From positions 1 to 64,000 of the forward strand of contig NZ_JAPZVN010000020.1 of NCBI RefSeq assembly GCF_027533845.1: a DNA stretch of 64,000 bases, in the 5' to 3' direction. This stretch comes from Streptomyces sp. RPT161. Its GTDB lineage: Bacteria; Actinomycetota; Actinomycetes; Streptomycetales; Streptomycetaceae. The notes below the pieces were generated by a model that worked only from the letters and a program-made list of their open reading frames with translations, was not told the DNA's origin and made no database searches. The first letter of the stretch is position 1, and every line of letters begins with the position of its first letter. Below, in pieces: positions 28,201 to 35,588 of the stretch. Both the position numbers and the translations under genes were made by a program.

Positions 28201-29206
28201 GCAGTTCGTCCGCGACCGCGCCGTAGCCGTCGCTGATCACCAGCAGCCGGGGCGTCTGCGCCAGCGCGCTCTTGTCGGACAGCCCGCGCCGCACCTCGGC
28301 GGCGTACGCGGCGCGCTGCCGCAGGTCGTCGCGGAGCAGCACGCCGAGCTGGCCGAGATCGGGGGCGATCCGGCGGGCCGGTACCGGGCCGTCCAACTGC
28401 TCCGCGTCGACCGCGTGTGGCAGCCACTTCAACCACTCCCAGTCGGCGAGCCGTTCGGCCGGGCAGGCCAGCGCGATCGCCACGTCGTCGGGCGCGTGGA
28501 ACACCGACGCGTGCGCCAGCAGGGTGCGCACCGCACGCAGCACGTCCTCGCGCGGGCCGACGACACTGACGTTGCCCGCCCGGTCCAGCGGCACCGGCAG
28601 CGGCAGATCGCTTCCGGTGCGGTAGCGGTGCAGCAGCGCGTTGGCCTCGTTGAGCATGAACGGGTCCGGCGGGGTCAGCACGCTGCTGCCCGGCTTGGCC
28701 AGCGTCAACTCGCGCACCGCCAACTCGCCGGTGCCGATGCGCACCTGGAGGAAGTCCCGGTCAAGGCGGCGCCGCTCCCACAGCCGCGCCGGGTCGCGCA
28801 CCACGTCGTAGAGCGCCTCCGGCGGCGGGTTGAGTATCCGCGACGCCTCGCGGTGCGCCCGCTCGTCGGCCGCCAACTCCTCGCGCAGCTGCTCCAGGTA
28901 CTCCAGGTACCGCTCGCGCTGGGAGCGCCGGGTGCGCTGCGCCTTGCCGCGCTGCGACAGCAGCAGCCCCATGCTGCCCAGCACGGTCACCACCAGCACC
29001 ATGGCGCCGACGGCCGCGTACTGCCCGCTGCGCAGCACCGTCATCATCACGACCGAGCTCATCACCCCGGCGATCGGCATCAGGGTGTGCGCGGCGCCAC
29101 CGGTCTTGCCCTCCGGCAGGTTCGGCGGCGCCTCCACGGTGCGCGGCTCGCTGCCGACCAGATGGCGTGTGGTCCGCGCCGGACGGTGCACCAGCCGGAT
29201 CGTCAT
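25238..29206 (-). CDS. eccC: Type VII secretion motor ATPase EccC
   Basis: A 1322-residue FtsK/SpoIIIE-type protein, full length for an unsplit EccC. Two membrane helices (about residues 40-85) precede three ATPase domains. Walker A motifs are VGATGSGKSELL (about 490), GGPQSGKTTLL (about 840) and GDDECGKTNLL (about 1125), all with the essential GK-S/T. Walker B in domain 1 is LLVVIDEFGELL. EccC recruits ESX substrates through their C-terminal tails and drives export. The ATG at 29206 has GGAGG 6 bases upstream. The frame is open to 29563, but that would run into the MinD-like gene. It lies 31 bases after that gene in one operon. Confidence 0.93.
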   Translation of the reverse strand: MTIRLVHRPARTTRHLVGSEPRTVEAPPNLPEGKTGGAAHTLMPIAGVMSSVVMMTVLRSGQYAAVGAMVLVVTVLGSMGLLLSQRGKAQRTRRSQRERYLEYLEQLREELAADERAHREASRILNPPPEALYDVVRDPARLWERRRLDRDFLQVRIGTGELAVRELTLAKPGSSVLTPPDPFMLNEANALLHRYRTGSDLPLPVPLDRAGNVSVVGPREDVLRAVRTLLAHASVFHAPDDVAIALACPAERLADWEWLKWLPHAVDAEQLDGPVPARRIAPDLGQLGVLLRDDLRQRAAYAAEVRRGLSDKSALAQTPRLLVISDGYGAVADELPRTDEAVPLEAMGVTVLHLVAERVAEPGQVAVRITTADGQATVEDLRGERPVISQGLVDEVGIAGVEGLARMLSPLRLSADSVTEDGPVSGPLDFPALLGIDDPAALDLERLWAPRGERGFLRVPIGVADDRQPVLLDLKESAELGMGPHGLCVGATGSGKSELLRTLVLALAVTHPPDALSMMLVDYKGGATFAPFAELPHVAGLITNLENDAGLIERAHASLAGEIQRRQQVLKDAGNVADISQYAAERAVRPELPPLPHLLVVIDEFGELLTAKPDFIELFLSIGRIGRSIGVHLLLSSQRIEGGKLKGLDTYLSYRLGLRTFSPEESRTVLDTPDAFHLPPLPGFGYLKVDTSAYERFKAGYVSGPYRGPTRQEEVAEGPSALPYPAYNTLAAPEPGAADAEPVVPRRTVGATELSVMVEQLRRAAEPVRRIWLPPLPEALTLDSVAGPVDLTARGLHLTRRPGPMRVPLGLLDDPTRQWQGPWHLDLTRAGGHAAIIGGPQSGKTTLLRSLVLSLALTHTPQEVGVYGLDLVGGGLQALSGLAHVGGVAGRSDRERVRRTAEEVRGMLAAREEIFREHGVDSVEQLRAARAAGQLGELPSTDIVLVVDGFGALRDDFDDIDGLVTDLLQRGGGYGIHVVAAMLRWNDVRIAAQSTFGTRMELRLNDPSDSSIDRKLAEALSPDQPGRVLTDGKLVAQAALPRIDALATADGLGAVVERTARAIGDAWPGEPAQPVKVLPTRLPAGALPSVGREPRRVPIGVDQTALAPVLLDLFDRDQHLLVLGDDECGKTNLLRLIARGLLERYSDEELVFAVMDPRRGLREVVPEPYRGGYAHNTRVCGGLATGIAGELDKRIPEELTDGATFTGPRIVVLIDDYDVLTTAGQQPLAPFLPYVPSAPDIGLHFVVTRRVSGAARGLYDPFLLALRESGTTGLLLSGDRSEGQLFSNLYATAQPAGRGTLVRRGEAPRLIQTALVPEDPAT

Positions 29207-29237
29207 GACCGCCTCCGGAATATGGGGTTCTGGTACG

Positions 29238-30317
29238 TCACCTGCGCACGGCCCGGTCCAGCAGCTCGGCGCCGAGCCGCGCGGTGGCGTCCCGCGTCTC
29301 CTGCCCGAGCAGCGAGAGCCGTACCGCCCCGCCCGCGGCCAGATGCCGGTCGTACGGCACGTGCACCACCGGTGTGTCGCCGACCCGCAGGTACCGCATG
29401 GCGGCTTCGAGGTCGATCGCGGTGTGCGGCGAGGTGGAGTTGAGCGCCACCACGGTGCCGGGCAGCATCGGACGCGGCACACTGCCCATCCACTCCAGCA
29501 CGGTGCGCGCCGCCGCCACGCCCTCCACCGTCGCCGGTGCCACCAGCACCCGGGCCTGCGCACCGGCCAGCGCGCTACGGGCCAACTCGCCCGGCAGCGT
29601 CTCGCAGTCCACCACCGTGATCGCGAAGTAGCGGCGCAGCGCCACGGCCACCGTCTGGTACTCCGCCAGGCTCACCTGCGCGCCGATCTGCCCCTTGCTG
29701 CCCGGCAGCAGCCAGCCGCCCTCGGGCAGCCCGACCAGGTACCCGATGACCTGGTCGAACCGCATCGACGGGGCCACCACCCTGGCCACATCGCCCATCG
29801 TCCAGCGCAGCGACGGCGCGGCCAGCCGCACCGGCAGCGTGCCCAGCGTCGGATTGGCCTCCATCACCAGCACCGGGTCGGGCCGGTAGTGCGCGTACGC
29901 GGAGCCGAGCAGCGCGGTGACGGTGCTCTTGCCCGCCCCGCCGTGCACGCTGGTGACCACGATCTGCCGACCGGTGGTGATCGGCTGCTGCAACTGCCGT
30001 GCCACACCGGTGACTTCGGCGGTCTCGCGGGCCGCCGAGGAGAACACTCCGCCCAGCGCGCGCTTGATCCGGCGGGCCGCCGAGTCGCCCTTCTTGGGCT
30101 TACCCGTGAGCAGCGCCGCAGCCTCCGGCGGCAACGTCGGTGCGGGCGCGGGCGGTTCAGGGGCGGGCGGCGGTACGTCGGCCACCTCCGGCGGCGGGGT
30201 TACGGGGGCCGGGGCCGCCGGTGGCGGGGTGGGCTCGGAGGCCGGCGTGGCGACATCGTTGAGCACGGCACGCTGCCAGTCGTCCTCGGGCACTCGCGGT
30301 CCCTCCCCTCTACTCAC
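29238..30317 (-). CDS. MinD/ParA-like ATPase of the T7SS locus with atypical P-loop
   Basis: A 359-residue protein: a Pro/Ala-rich disordered N-terminus (about 1-80), a basic stretch, then a SIMIBI-class MinD/ParA-like domain. The P-loop reads VTSVHGGAGKSTVTALLG: the Walker lysine is present, but the signature lysine of deviant Walker A (KGGxGKT) is histidine. Related Pro-rich MinD-like proteins such as EspI occur in mycobacterial ESX loci, and I infer an analogous regulatory or positioning role. The gene lies 9 bases downstream of eccD and 31 bases upstream of eccC. GTG 30317 has AGGA upstream. GTG 30293, with GGGAGGGA upstream, is an alternative start. Confidence 0.8.
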   Translation of the reverse strand: MSRGEGPRVPEDDWQRAVLNDVATPASEPTPPPAAPAPVTPPPEVADVPPPAPEPPAPAPTLPPEAAALLTGKPKKGDSAARRIKRALGGVFSSAARETAEVTGVARQLQQPITTGRQIVVTSVHGGAGKSTVTALLGSAYAHYRPDPVLVMEANPTLGTLPVRLAAPSLRWTMGDVARVVAPSMRFDQVIGYLVGLPEGGWLLPGSKGQIGAQVSLAEYQTVAVALRRYFAITVVDCETLPGELARSALAGAQARVLVAPATVEGVAAARTVLEWMGSVPRPMLPGTVVALNSTSPHTAIDLEAAMRYLRVGDTPVVHVPYDRHLAAGGAVRLSLLGQETRDATARLGAELLDRAVRR

Positions 30318-30326
30318 GTGAACGTC

Positions 30327-31691
30327 CTACCCGAAGGCGCCGAGCAGTTGCCCGTACACCCCGAACACGCCGAGCACCAGCGGGAACAGCGCCACCACGC
30401 TGAGCGTCTCGGCCAGGTCCATCGCCCGGCGCAGCCGTACCCGTACGTGCTCCGGCGGCTCGACCGCCAGCACCACCAGCGGCAGCAGCGCGGCGGCACA
30501 CATCACCAGCACCGGCCAGGCGTGCGCCGAGTGCGCCAGCCACACCGCGACCAACCGGGTCAGCAGCACCCCGGTGGCCGCCTGCAACGCCACGACCTCG
30601 GCGATCAGCGGGAACGCCCGGGAACGGGAGAGCAGCGCCACGGCCAGCAGCACGGTCATCGGCACGGTCCAGGCGTTCGGCGCGGCCAGCAGCAGCCAGC
30701 CCGCCGCCGCGCAGGAGGTGGCGACGGTCACCGTCGCCACCGACAGCCCGCGGTGCGCGGCGGCCAGCGCGGTGTTCACCTCGTACCGGCTCACCGACGC
30801 GCCGCCCGCCCGCCGGTCGTCCAGCCGGGTCAGCCCGGCCGCCACCAGCGCACAGCGCGGCAGTACGCCCAGCGCGACGACCGAGGCCACGGTGAGCACT
30901 CCGCCGAGCCGCGCCTGGTCCACCGCGCCGTGCGCGGCGCCGGTCAGCGCGGCGACCGCCTCCCACGCCGCACCGGTCAGCGTCAGCGCGCCCGCGCCGA
31001 CCAGACCGCCGCGGCCGACCGGGGAGAACAGCCCGAGCAGCGCGAGGGTGAGCACCAGTACGCCGGCCAGCCCGCCCCAGTGCGCGGCGACCGGCCAGCC
31101 GTGTGCGTCGGACAGCGCCCAGGTGCCGCAGCCGCCCAGCGCGCCGCCGGTCACCATCAGGGCGGTGCCCAGACCCCGGTTGCCCACCTTGGCGGTTACC
31201 GCGCCGCCCGCCAGCGCGGCGGCGCCGATCGCCAGCAGCCATGGGGCGACGGCGGTCGCGCCCACATCACCCCAGGCCAACAGCGCGGCGACCAGGCCCA
31301 GTACGAGGACCAGCGCCCCGGCGGTCCACCGCCGGGCGGCGGGCCGCCATCGCCAGGCCCGCAGGTCCAGGTCGTCCGCCACCTCGTCGGTGACGTCGTG
31401 CACGACGGGCGCCGCGGGCGCGTACTGGGTGCGCACCAGCCGCAGCACCGCACCGTCCGCCACTCCGGCGGAGGCCAGCGAACTGTCCTGCGGCAGCACG
31501 GTTCCGTGCGCGGTGACCAGGTGGCGGGGGACCGGCGGCGAACTCACCGCGTCGTCCAACAGCACCAGGACTTCGGGGAGCAGCCGTCCGATCGGCTCCT
31601 CTGAGGGCAGCACGAGATCCACGCGTCGCCGCTCACCCACCAGGGTGACCCGACTCAACCGCGTAGCACGCTTGGCCCCCGTACTCACCAT
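30327..31691 (-). CDS. eccD: Type VII secretion integral membrane protein EccD
   Basis: A 454-residue protein with the EccD plan: an N-terminal ubiquitin-like (YukD) domain (SRVTLVGERRRVDLVLPSEEP ... DGAVLRLV, residues 14-105), a linker, then about eleven hydrophobic helices. EccD dimers line the membrane channel of ESX systems. The ATG at 31691 starts just before the ubiquitin-like domain. The open frame upstream to 31817 is mostly antisense-like sequence. It follows the small membrane protein gene after 13 bases and precedes the MinD-like gene by 9, in one operon. Confidence 0.88.
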   Translation of the reverse strand: MVSTGAKRATRLSRVTLVGERRRVDLVLPSEEPIGRLLPEVLVLLDDAVSSPPVPRHLVTAHGTVLPQDSSLASAGVADGAVLRLVRTQYAPAAPVVHDVTDEVADDLDLRAWRWRPAARRWTAGALVLVLGLVAALLAWGDVGATAVAPWLLAIGAAALAGGAVTAKVGNRGLGTALMVTGGALGGCGTWALSDAHGWPVAAHWGGLAGVLVLTLALLGLFSPVGRGGLVGAGALTLTGAAWEAVAALTGAAHGAVDQARLGGVLTVASVVALGVLPRCALVAAGLTRLDDRRAGGASVSRYEVNTALAAAHRGLSVATVTVATSCAAAGWLLLAAPNAWTVPMTVLLAVALLSRSRAFPLIAEVVALQAATGVLLTRLVAVWLAHSAHAWPVLVMCAAALLPLVVLAVEPPEHVRVRLRRAMDLAETLSVVALFPLVLGVFGVYGQLLGAFG

Positions 31692-31704
31692 TTCGCCGAA
31701 CCTA

Positions 31705-31974
31705 TCATCGCGGTGAGCCGCTGGCGGGGCTCGGGGACGAGGTGACCGGCACCAGCCCGGGCTGCGTCTGGTGCGCCAGCCGATGCGAGACGAACGACCA
31801 CCCCACACACCCCGCACACATCACCGCCGCCAACGCCACCCCGGCGAACGCCTTGCGCAGGTTCTCGTCGGTGCTCCGCCGAGTCCGCATCGCCCCGTGC
31901 AGCAACGCGTCCCGCAACCGCCTCCGCCGCACGGCCACGGACTCAAGAAGCTGACTGTCGAAGTCGCGTGCCAT
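31705..31974 (-). CDS. Small single-pass membrane protein heading the T7SS operon
   Basis: An 89-residue protein: a basic, coiled N-terminal half (about 1-40, rich in Arg and Leu), one membrane helix (AFAGVALAAVMCAGCVGWSFV), and a short Ser/Pro-rich outer tail. It is the first gene of the run small protein, eccD, minD-like, eccC, DUF6177-like. Similar small bitopic proteins occur beside eccD in other Streptomyces (memory). It could stabilise the EccD channel or take the structural place of the absent EccB/EccE. No known domain is recognised. Confidence 0.65.
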   Translation of the reverse strand: MARDFDSQLLESVAVRRRRLRDALLHGAMRTRRSTDENLRKAFAGVALAAVMCAGCVGWSFVSHRLAHQTQPGLVPVTSSPSPASGSPR

Positions 31975-32033
31975 CGCTTTCCGCTCCGCTGGGTGTGTGG
32001 GGTGACGAGGGTAGCCCTCCCGGGGCGCGGCAA

Positions 32034-32231
32034 CTACGGCTGGTCGAGCTCGCCTGCCTTGATCTTTTGCAGCAGGCTGGCGAGGTGGGCGGAGGTGGTG
32101 GTGACGATGGCCTCCGGGCGGTCGCTTTCGCGGAGGTGGATCCGCGGTGTTCTGCCGGAGGATATGGCGACGTTGACGCAGTTGGCGCCTTCCTCGCTGT
32201 AGGAGGACTTCTGCCAGGTGAGCCTGGACAC
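32034..32231 (-). CDS. DUF397 protein (WhiJ-system small partner)
   Basis: A 65-residue DUF397 protein, recognised by the opening LTWQKSSYSEEGANCVNVA and the tail segment TTTSAHLASLLQKIKAG. Streptomyces genomes encode many DUF397 proteins next to WhiJ-like XRE regulators, whose activity they are thought to antagonise or modulate during development. The GTG at 32231 is preferred because AAGGAG lies 6 bases upstream. The frame continues to a GTG at 32246 overlapping the regulator stop. It is coupled to the XRE gene immediately upstream. Confidence 0.85.
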   Translation of the reverse strand: MSRLTWQKSSYSEEGANCVNVAISSGRTPRIHLRESDRPEAIVTTTSAHLASLLQKIKAGELDQP

Positions 32232-32242
32232 GTATGACTCCT

Positions 32243-33094
32243 TCACAATCCCTTTGCGATGCTTCTGATCAAGTCCCGCGTCTTGCCCGGCTTGAGAGCC
32301 GATTCCTCCATGCGGTCCAGTACCGACCGGTACTTCGCCAATTGCGCCTCGGCGTCCAGGAACTCACAACCATGCGCCGTATCCAGCTCGACGGTGTCGA
32401 GCTGCGGCACCGGTCCGTACGCGTAGGTGATCGGTTGGCCGGAGGACACGAAGGATGGCTCGCCAAACGGGATCGCGAGCACGGTGATGTTGTCGGAATC
32501 GCTTACCGCGATGAGGTGTTCAAGCTGCTTGCGCGCGACTTCGGGGCCGCCAAGGCTCATGCGCAAGGCGGCTTCGTGGACGATGGCCGTGTACGGGACG
32601 GGCGTGTTCCCGTGCAGGATCGCCTGGCGCTTGATCCGGTATGAGACCCGGTGTTCCACCTCGAACGGCGTCAGCGTCGGTACGGTCTCGTTGAAGCTCG
32701 CGCGAGCGTGATCCGTTGTTTGTAGGAGTCCCGGAACGTGGATCACGGAGGCGACACGCAGCTTTCGGGCGTGGTGTTCCATCTCCGCCAAGTCGAGGAG
32801 ACCGCTGGGGAGCAGTTCGCGGTAGTCCTCCCACCAGCCCCGCGTCCGCCCGCCGGTCATCCCGGCGAGGGCTTCGATCAGAGCCTCGTCAGAGCAGGTG
32901 TAGTTGCGCGCCAAGGTCCGCACGCGGTCGGCGCTGACGGCGTATCGGCCCGCCTCGATGTTGCTCATCTGCGATTGGGGACCTCCGAGGAGGCCAGCAG
33001 CTTCTGTTGACGAGAGTCCCGCACGCTCGCGGAGCTTCCGCAGCTCGGAGCCAAGGCGCTGCTGGCGCATCGTCGGAACGGTGGTCGGCTGCAA
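32243..33094 (-). CDS. WhiJ/Scr1-type XRE transcriptional regulator (DUF5753)
   Basis: About 283 residues: an N-terminal helix-turn-helix (LRKLRERAGLSSTEAAGLLGGPQ ends near residue 35, and SNIEAGRYAVSADRVRTL completes the fold), followed by the DUF5753 ligand-binding-like domain (VPGLLQTTDHARAS through FLDAEAQLAKYRSVLDRM). Such regulators pair with DUF397 proteins and anti-sigma-like ATPases in the many WhiJ-like systems of Streptomyces. The likely start is the TTG at 33094, with GGAGGAGA 10 bases upstream. ATG 33070 is the alternative. It is divergent from the ATPase gene at 33223, so the 128-base gap is a shared control region. Confidence 0.85.
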   Translation of the reverse strand: MQPTTVPTMRQQRLGSELRKLRERAGLSSTEAAGLLGGPQSQMSNIEAGRYAVSADRVRTLARNYTCSDEALIEALAGMTGGRTRGWWEDYRELLPSGLLDLAEMEHHARKLRVASVIHVPGLLQTTDHARASFNETVPTLTPFEVEHRVSYRIKRQAILHGNTPVPYTAIVHEAALRMSLGGPEVARKQLEHLIAVSDSDNITVLAIPFGEPSFVSSGQPITYAYGPVPQLDTVELDTAHGCEFLDAEAQLAKYRSVLDRMEESALKPGKTRDLIRSIAKGL

Positions 33095-33222
33095 CGTAGC
33101 TTCATCTCCTCCCGTCACCCACACGGATGGTGTTGTAAGGGATTACATCCAGCAACTGTCAGACCTTACAGTCGCCGCCATATGGTGTGACGCAATCCAC
33201 TCCATCCTCCACGGGAGCCCCC

Positions 33223-33657
33223 ATGGACCTCTGGACGTACACGCTCCAACTCCCGCACGACGCACGCGCAGTACGTATCGCACGCATCACACTCCGTACC
33301 GTACTGACCACTCACGGCCTGGGCGAACTCCTGGACCCGACAGAGCTGCTGACCAGCGAACTGGTCACCAACGCCTACCGCCACTCCAGCGGCCCGTCCC
33401 TGCTCCGCGTCCGCAGCATGGCGAACCGGCTGCGCGTCGGCGTATGGGACACCAATCCCACCATCCCGCCACCGTTCGCGAACGGCACGCTTCCGGTGCC
33501 GGAACCGGACAGCGAGCAGGGCCGCGGTCTGATGCTCGTACGGCGTTGGGCGGACAACTACGGCGGATACGAGATGGGCGAGGAACTCGGCAGCAGGCAC
33601 GGCAAGTTGCTGTGGTTCGAGATCCTGAGGCGCGACGCGTTCGACATGGCGGCGTGA
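33223..33657 (+). CDS. Anti-sigma-factor-like ATP-binding protein (HATPase_c_2)
   Basis: A 144-residue GHKL ATPase of the RsbW/SpoIIAB-like class common in Streptomyces. The N box is LLTSELVTNAYRHS, the G1 box VWDTNPTIP (Asn and Thr replace the usual xGxG), and the G2 box GRGLMLVRRWADNYG. The ATG at 33223 has GGAG 6 bases upstream. A GTG at 33187 is in frame but less well placed. Divergent from the WhiJ-like regulator, it completes the usual trio (ATPase, XRE, DUF397). Its target is unknown, and it may not act on a sigma factor at all. Confidence 0.85.
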   Translation: MDLWTYTLQLPHDARAVRIARITLRTVLTTHGLGELLDPTELLTSELVTNAYRHSSGPSLLRVRSMANRLRVGVWDTNPTIPPPFANGTLPVPEPDSEQGRGLMLVRRWADNYGGYEMGEELGSRHGKLLWFEILRRDAFDMAA

Positions 33658-33693
33658 CCGCCGCAGCGGGCAGGCCTGTTTGAATGGTGTGCG

Positions 33694-34314
33694 ATGAGCA
33701 GCCCATACAACGCCGAACCGCCCCGCTACCCAACTCCGCCCTACCCGGGCCAGGCTCCGTACCCGCCCATGGGCGGAACCCCGTACGGGGCGTATCCGCC
33801 ACCGCCCATGGGCTACCTACCGCCGGAGGCGTGGCCCGCCGTGCAGCAGGATCCGCGTAACCCGCCGGTGCTGGCCAACCCCGGCCAGCGGCTGGGCGGT
33901 CACGCCCTCGACTTCCTGTTCGTCTTCCTGGGCGCCGTGCTCGTGGGCATCGTGTTCCTGCTCATCGGCCGGGTGACGGGCCGCCCGGGGAGCGCGCCGG
34001 AGAGCGGCGCGCTGCTGGTGTGCCACCTCGTGGTGATGCTCGCGTGGGTCGTCCTGTACGACCCGGTGCAGACCGTCCTGTGGGGCCGCACACTGGGCAA
34101 GCGCTGCGCGGGAACTCGCGCCGTCCCGCTGACCAGCCCGACCGAACGCCTCGGCTTCGGCCAGGCCTTGGGCCGCTGGCTCCTCCACCTGGTGATGACG
34201 TTCATCCCGTTCCTGGGCCTACTCAACGCGCTGTGGCTCCTCTGGGACCGCCCGTACTACCAGTGCCTACACGACAAGGCCGTACAGACGGCGGTCATCC
34301 GACAGCGGGGCTAG
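33694..34314 (+). CDS. RDD-family membrane protein
   Basis: A 206-residue protein with a Pro/Tyr-rich cytoplasmic N-terminus (about 60 residues, repeats of PPYPG-like motifs) and an RDD domain of three membrane helices (ALDFLFVFLGAVLVGIVFLLI, LVVMLAWVVLYDPV, LVMTFIPFLGLLNALWLLW). The family signature continues in LWGRTLGKRCAGTRAVPL. Function in the family is mostly unknown. Some RDD proteins act as Na+/H+ antiporters or as accessory membrane proteins in secretion loci. It follows the ATPase gene by 36 bases on the same strand. Whether it belongs with the WhiJ trio or the T7SS genes is unclear. Confidence 0.8.
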   Translation: MSSPYNAEPPRYPTPPYPGQAPYPPMGGTPYGAYPPPPMGYLPPEAWPAVQQDPRNPPVLANPGQRLGGHALDFLFVFLGAVLVGIVFLLIGRVTGRPGSAPESGALLVCHLVVMLAWVVLYDPVQTVLWGRTLGKRCAGTRAVPLTSPTERLGFGQALGRWLLHLVMTFIPFLGLLNALWLLWDRPYYQCLHDKAVQTAVIRQRG

Positions 34315-34327
34315 GGGGGCCAGGGCC

Positions 34328-34615
34328 TCAGTCGTCGATGCTGAAAGCAAGCACGGCAACGTGCGAACTGGTCACCAGCAGGAAGTCCCTCTGCCAGACA
34401 GCGCGGTGGTCATCGTTGCCGGTCAGATCAACTGGCGCAGCGATACGCACAGTTCCCCGGTGCCGATCAATCGAGGCGACGAGCCGCTCGGCCCCCGACC
34501 ACACCAACCACCCGCCATCATGTCCACGTCCGGGTCGTCGATGTCCACGAGCGTCGAGCTGGCCGGGGCGGCTCCTGGCTCTGCCCGAAAGCCCCGTACC
34601 CATCCAGCCCCTCAC
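34328..34615 (-). pseudogene. Probable remnant of a longer gene, C-terminal fragment
   Basis: This minus-strand frame of up to 95 codons reads like the end of a beta-strand-rich protein (SGAERLVASIDRHRGTVRIAAPVD, then LLVTSSHVAVLAFSIDD before the stop). Its first 35 codons look non-coding (Arg/Gly-rich), and no ribosome binding site precedes the ATG. The rest of the gap to 34717 has no recognisable gene. I take it as a decayed 3' end left by a rearrangement next to the toxin-immunity operon. A short genuine gene is possible but less likely. Confidence 0.35.
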
Positions 34616-34717
34616 TTTCGATTCCCGGTCTAAGCGCTACGATTCAGCGCTTTGCGTTGATCTCTTGGGTGACGGATTCGACGCCAACCGCAGTTACTTT
34701 TCCGCCACGTTGAGATC

Positions 34718-35575
34718 TCAGGTTTCGAACTCGCCCAGCCAACTGCGCCGTAGCAGATGCTTGGGCAGGTATTCGGACTCGACCTCGATGGGCACACCGG
34801 CGTCGTAGGCGAGGCATGCAATGGCCAGCGGGCCGAGCGCGACCAGGCCCTCGCTGCTGGTTGCCCGCTCCTCGTCCTTGGTCCAGTACTCCTTGTGCCA
34901 CTGCAGGGCCTTGGCCAGCTCGGAGTTGAACTGCTCGTGGTCCTGGCGCAGGAAGCGGTAGAAGAGGTTGATCGGCGGATACAGGATCTTCAGGATCAGT
35001 TCACGGTCGGCGACCTGCAGCACCTCGGGGTCGGTTCCCTCCATGGCAGCGACCAGCTTGTCGCCCAGTTCGGGCCGTTCGAGCCAGTACGCCTGGAGCG
35101 TGTCCACCCATGAGTAGATGTACTCGTCGAACACCGCACCGGATTCGCGCAGTACGGCGATAGGGACGTTGCACAGCTGGGTCATGCGAGCTTGTTCGCG
35201 GCAGATGATGGCAAGCCAGAATGAGGTGATCCAGTTTCCGGCATCCGTGTAGTACTGGACGCCGGTGGCTGGGATCGTCCTCGTTTTGTGCGCGACCCGG
35301 CACTGCACCGTGTCCTCTGTTGCGGTCGCTGACGCGAACATCGCGGAACCGATCTGCATGGCCGCGACATAGGCTTCCCACGTCTCAAGTTCGTTCGCCG
35401 TGGGGTCGAGGACACAGCGCGTCTGGGCCTCGGTGAGGGCGGCGTCCAGTGCACTGTCGAAGTCGGGCGACTCTTCCAGGTCGGCGATTTCTTCCTTCGT
35501 GCCCTCGCTGAGCACCTCTACGCCCCGTGCCGCATTGGCGGTGGGGAATTCGTGGCGTGGCACGATAACAGCCAC
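34718..35575 (-). CDS. Imm49-family immunity protein
   Basis: A 285-residue helical cytosolic protein resembling Imm49, an immunity family of polymorphic toxin systems. Characteristic segments as I remember them are ETWEAYVAAMQIGSAMFA, YYTDAGNWITSFWLAIICRE, ILYPPINLFYRFLRQDHEQFN and the C-terminal EYLPKHLLRRSWLGEFET. It lies 13 bases after the toxin gene on the same strand, the position expected for its cognate immunity gene. It should bind and neutralise the C-terminal nuclease-like domain inside producer and sister cells. Base composition is somewhat less GC-biased than in the neighbouring core genes. Confidence 0.85.
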   Translation of the reverse strand: MAVIVPRHEFPTANAARGVEVLSEGTKEEIADLEESPDFDSALDAALTEAQTRCVLDPTANELETWEAYVAAMQIGSAMFASATATEDTVQCRVAHKTRTIPATGVQYYTDAGNWITSFWLAIICREQARMTQLCNVPIAVLRESGAVFDEYIYSWVDTLQAYWLERPELGDKLVAAMEGTDPEVLQVADRELILKILYPPINLFYRFLRQDHEQFNSELAKALQWHKEYWTKDEERATSSEGLVALGPLAIACLAYDAGVPIEVESEYLPKHLLRRSWLGEFET

Positions 35576-35588
35576 TTGTATTGCTCCT

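Noticed and set aside
27752..29443. Long plus-strand frame (563 codons) opposite eccC
   Set aside because: It is antisense to a full-length three-ATPase EccC with intact motifs; long antisense frames are expected in 72% GC DNA, and its translation is Arg/His/Gln-rich low complexity.
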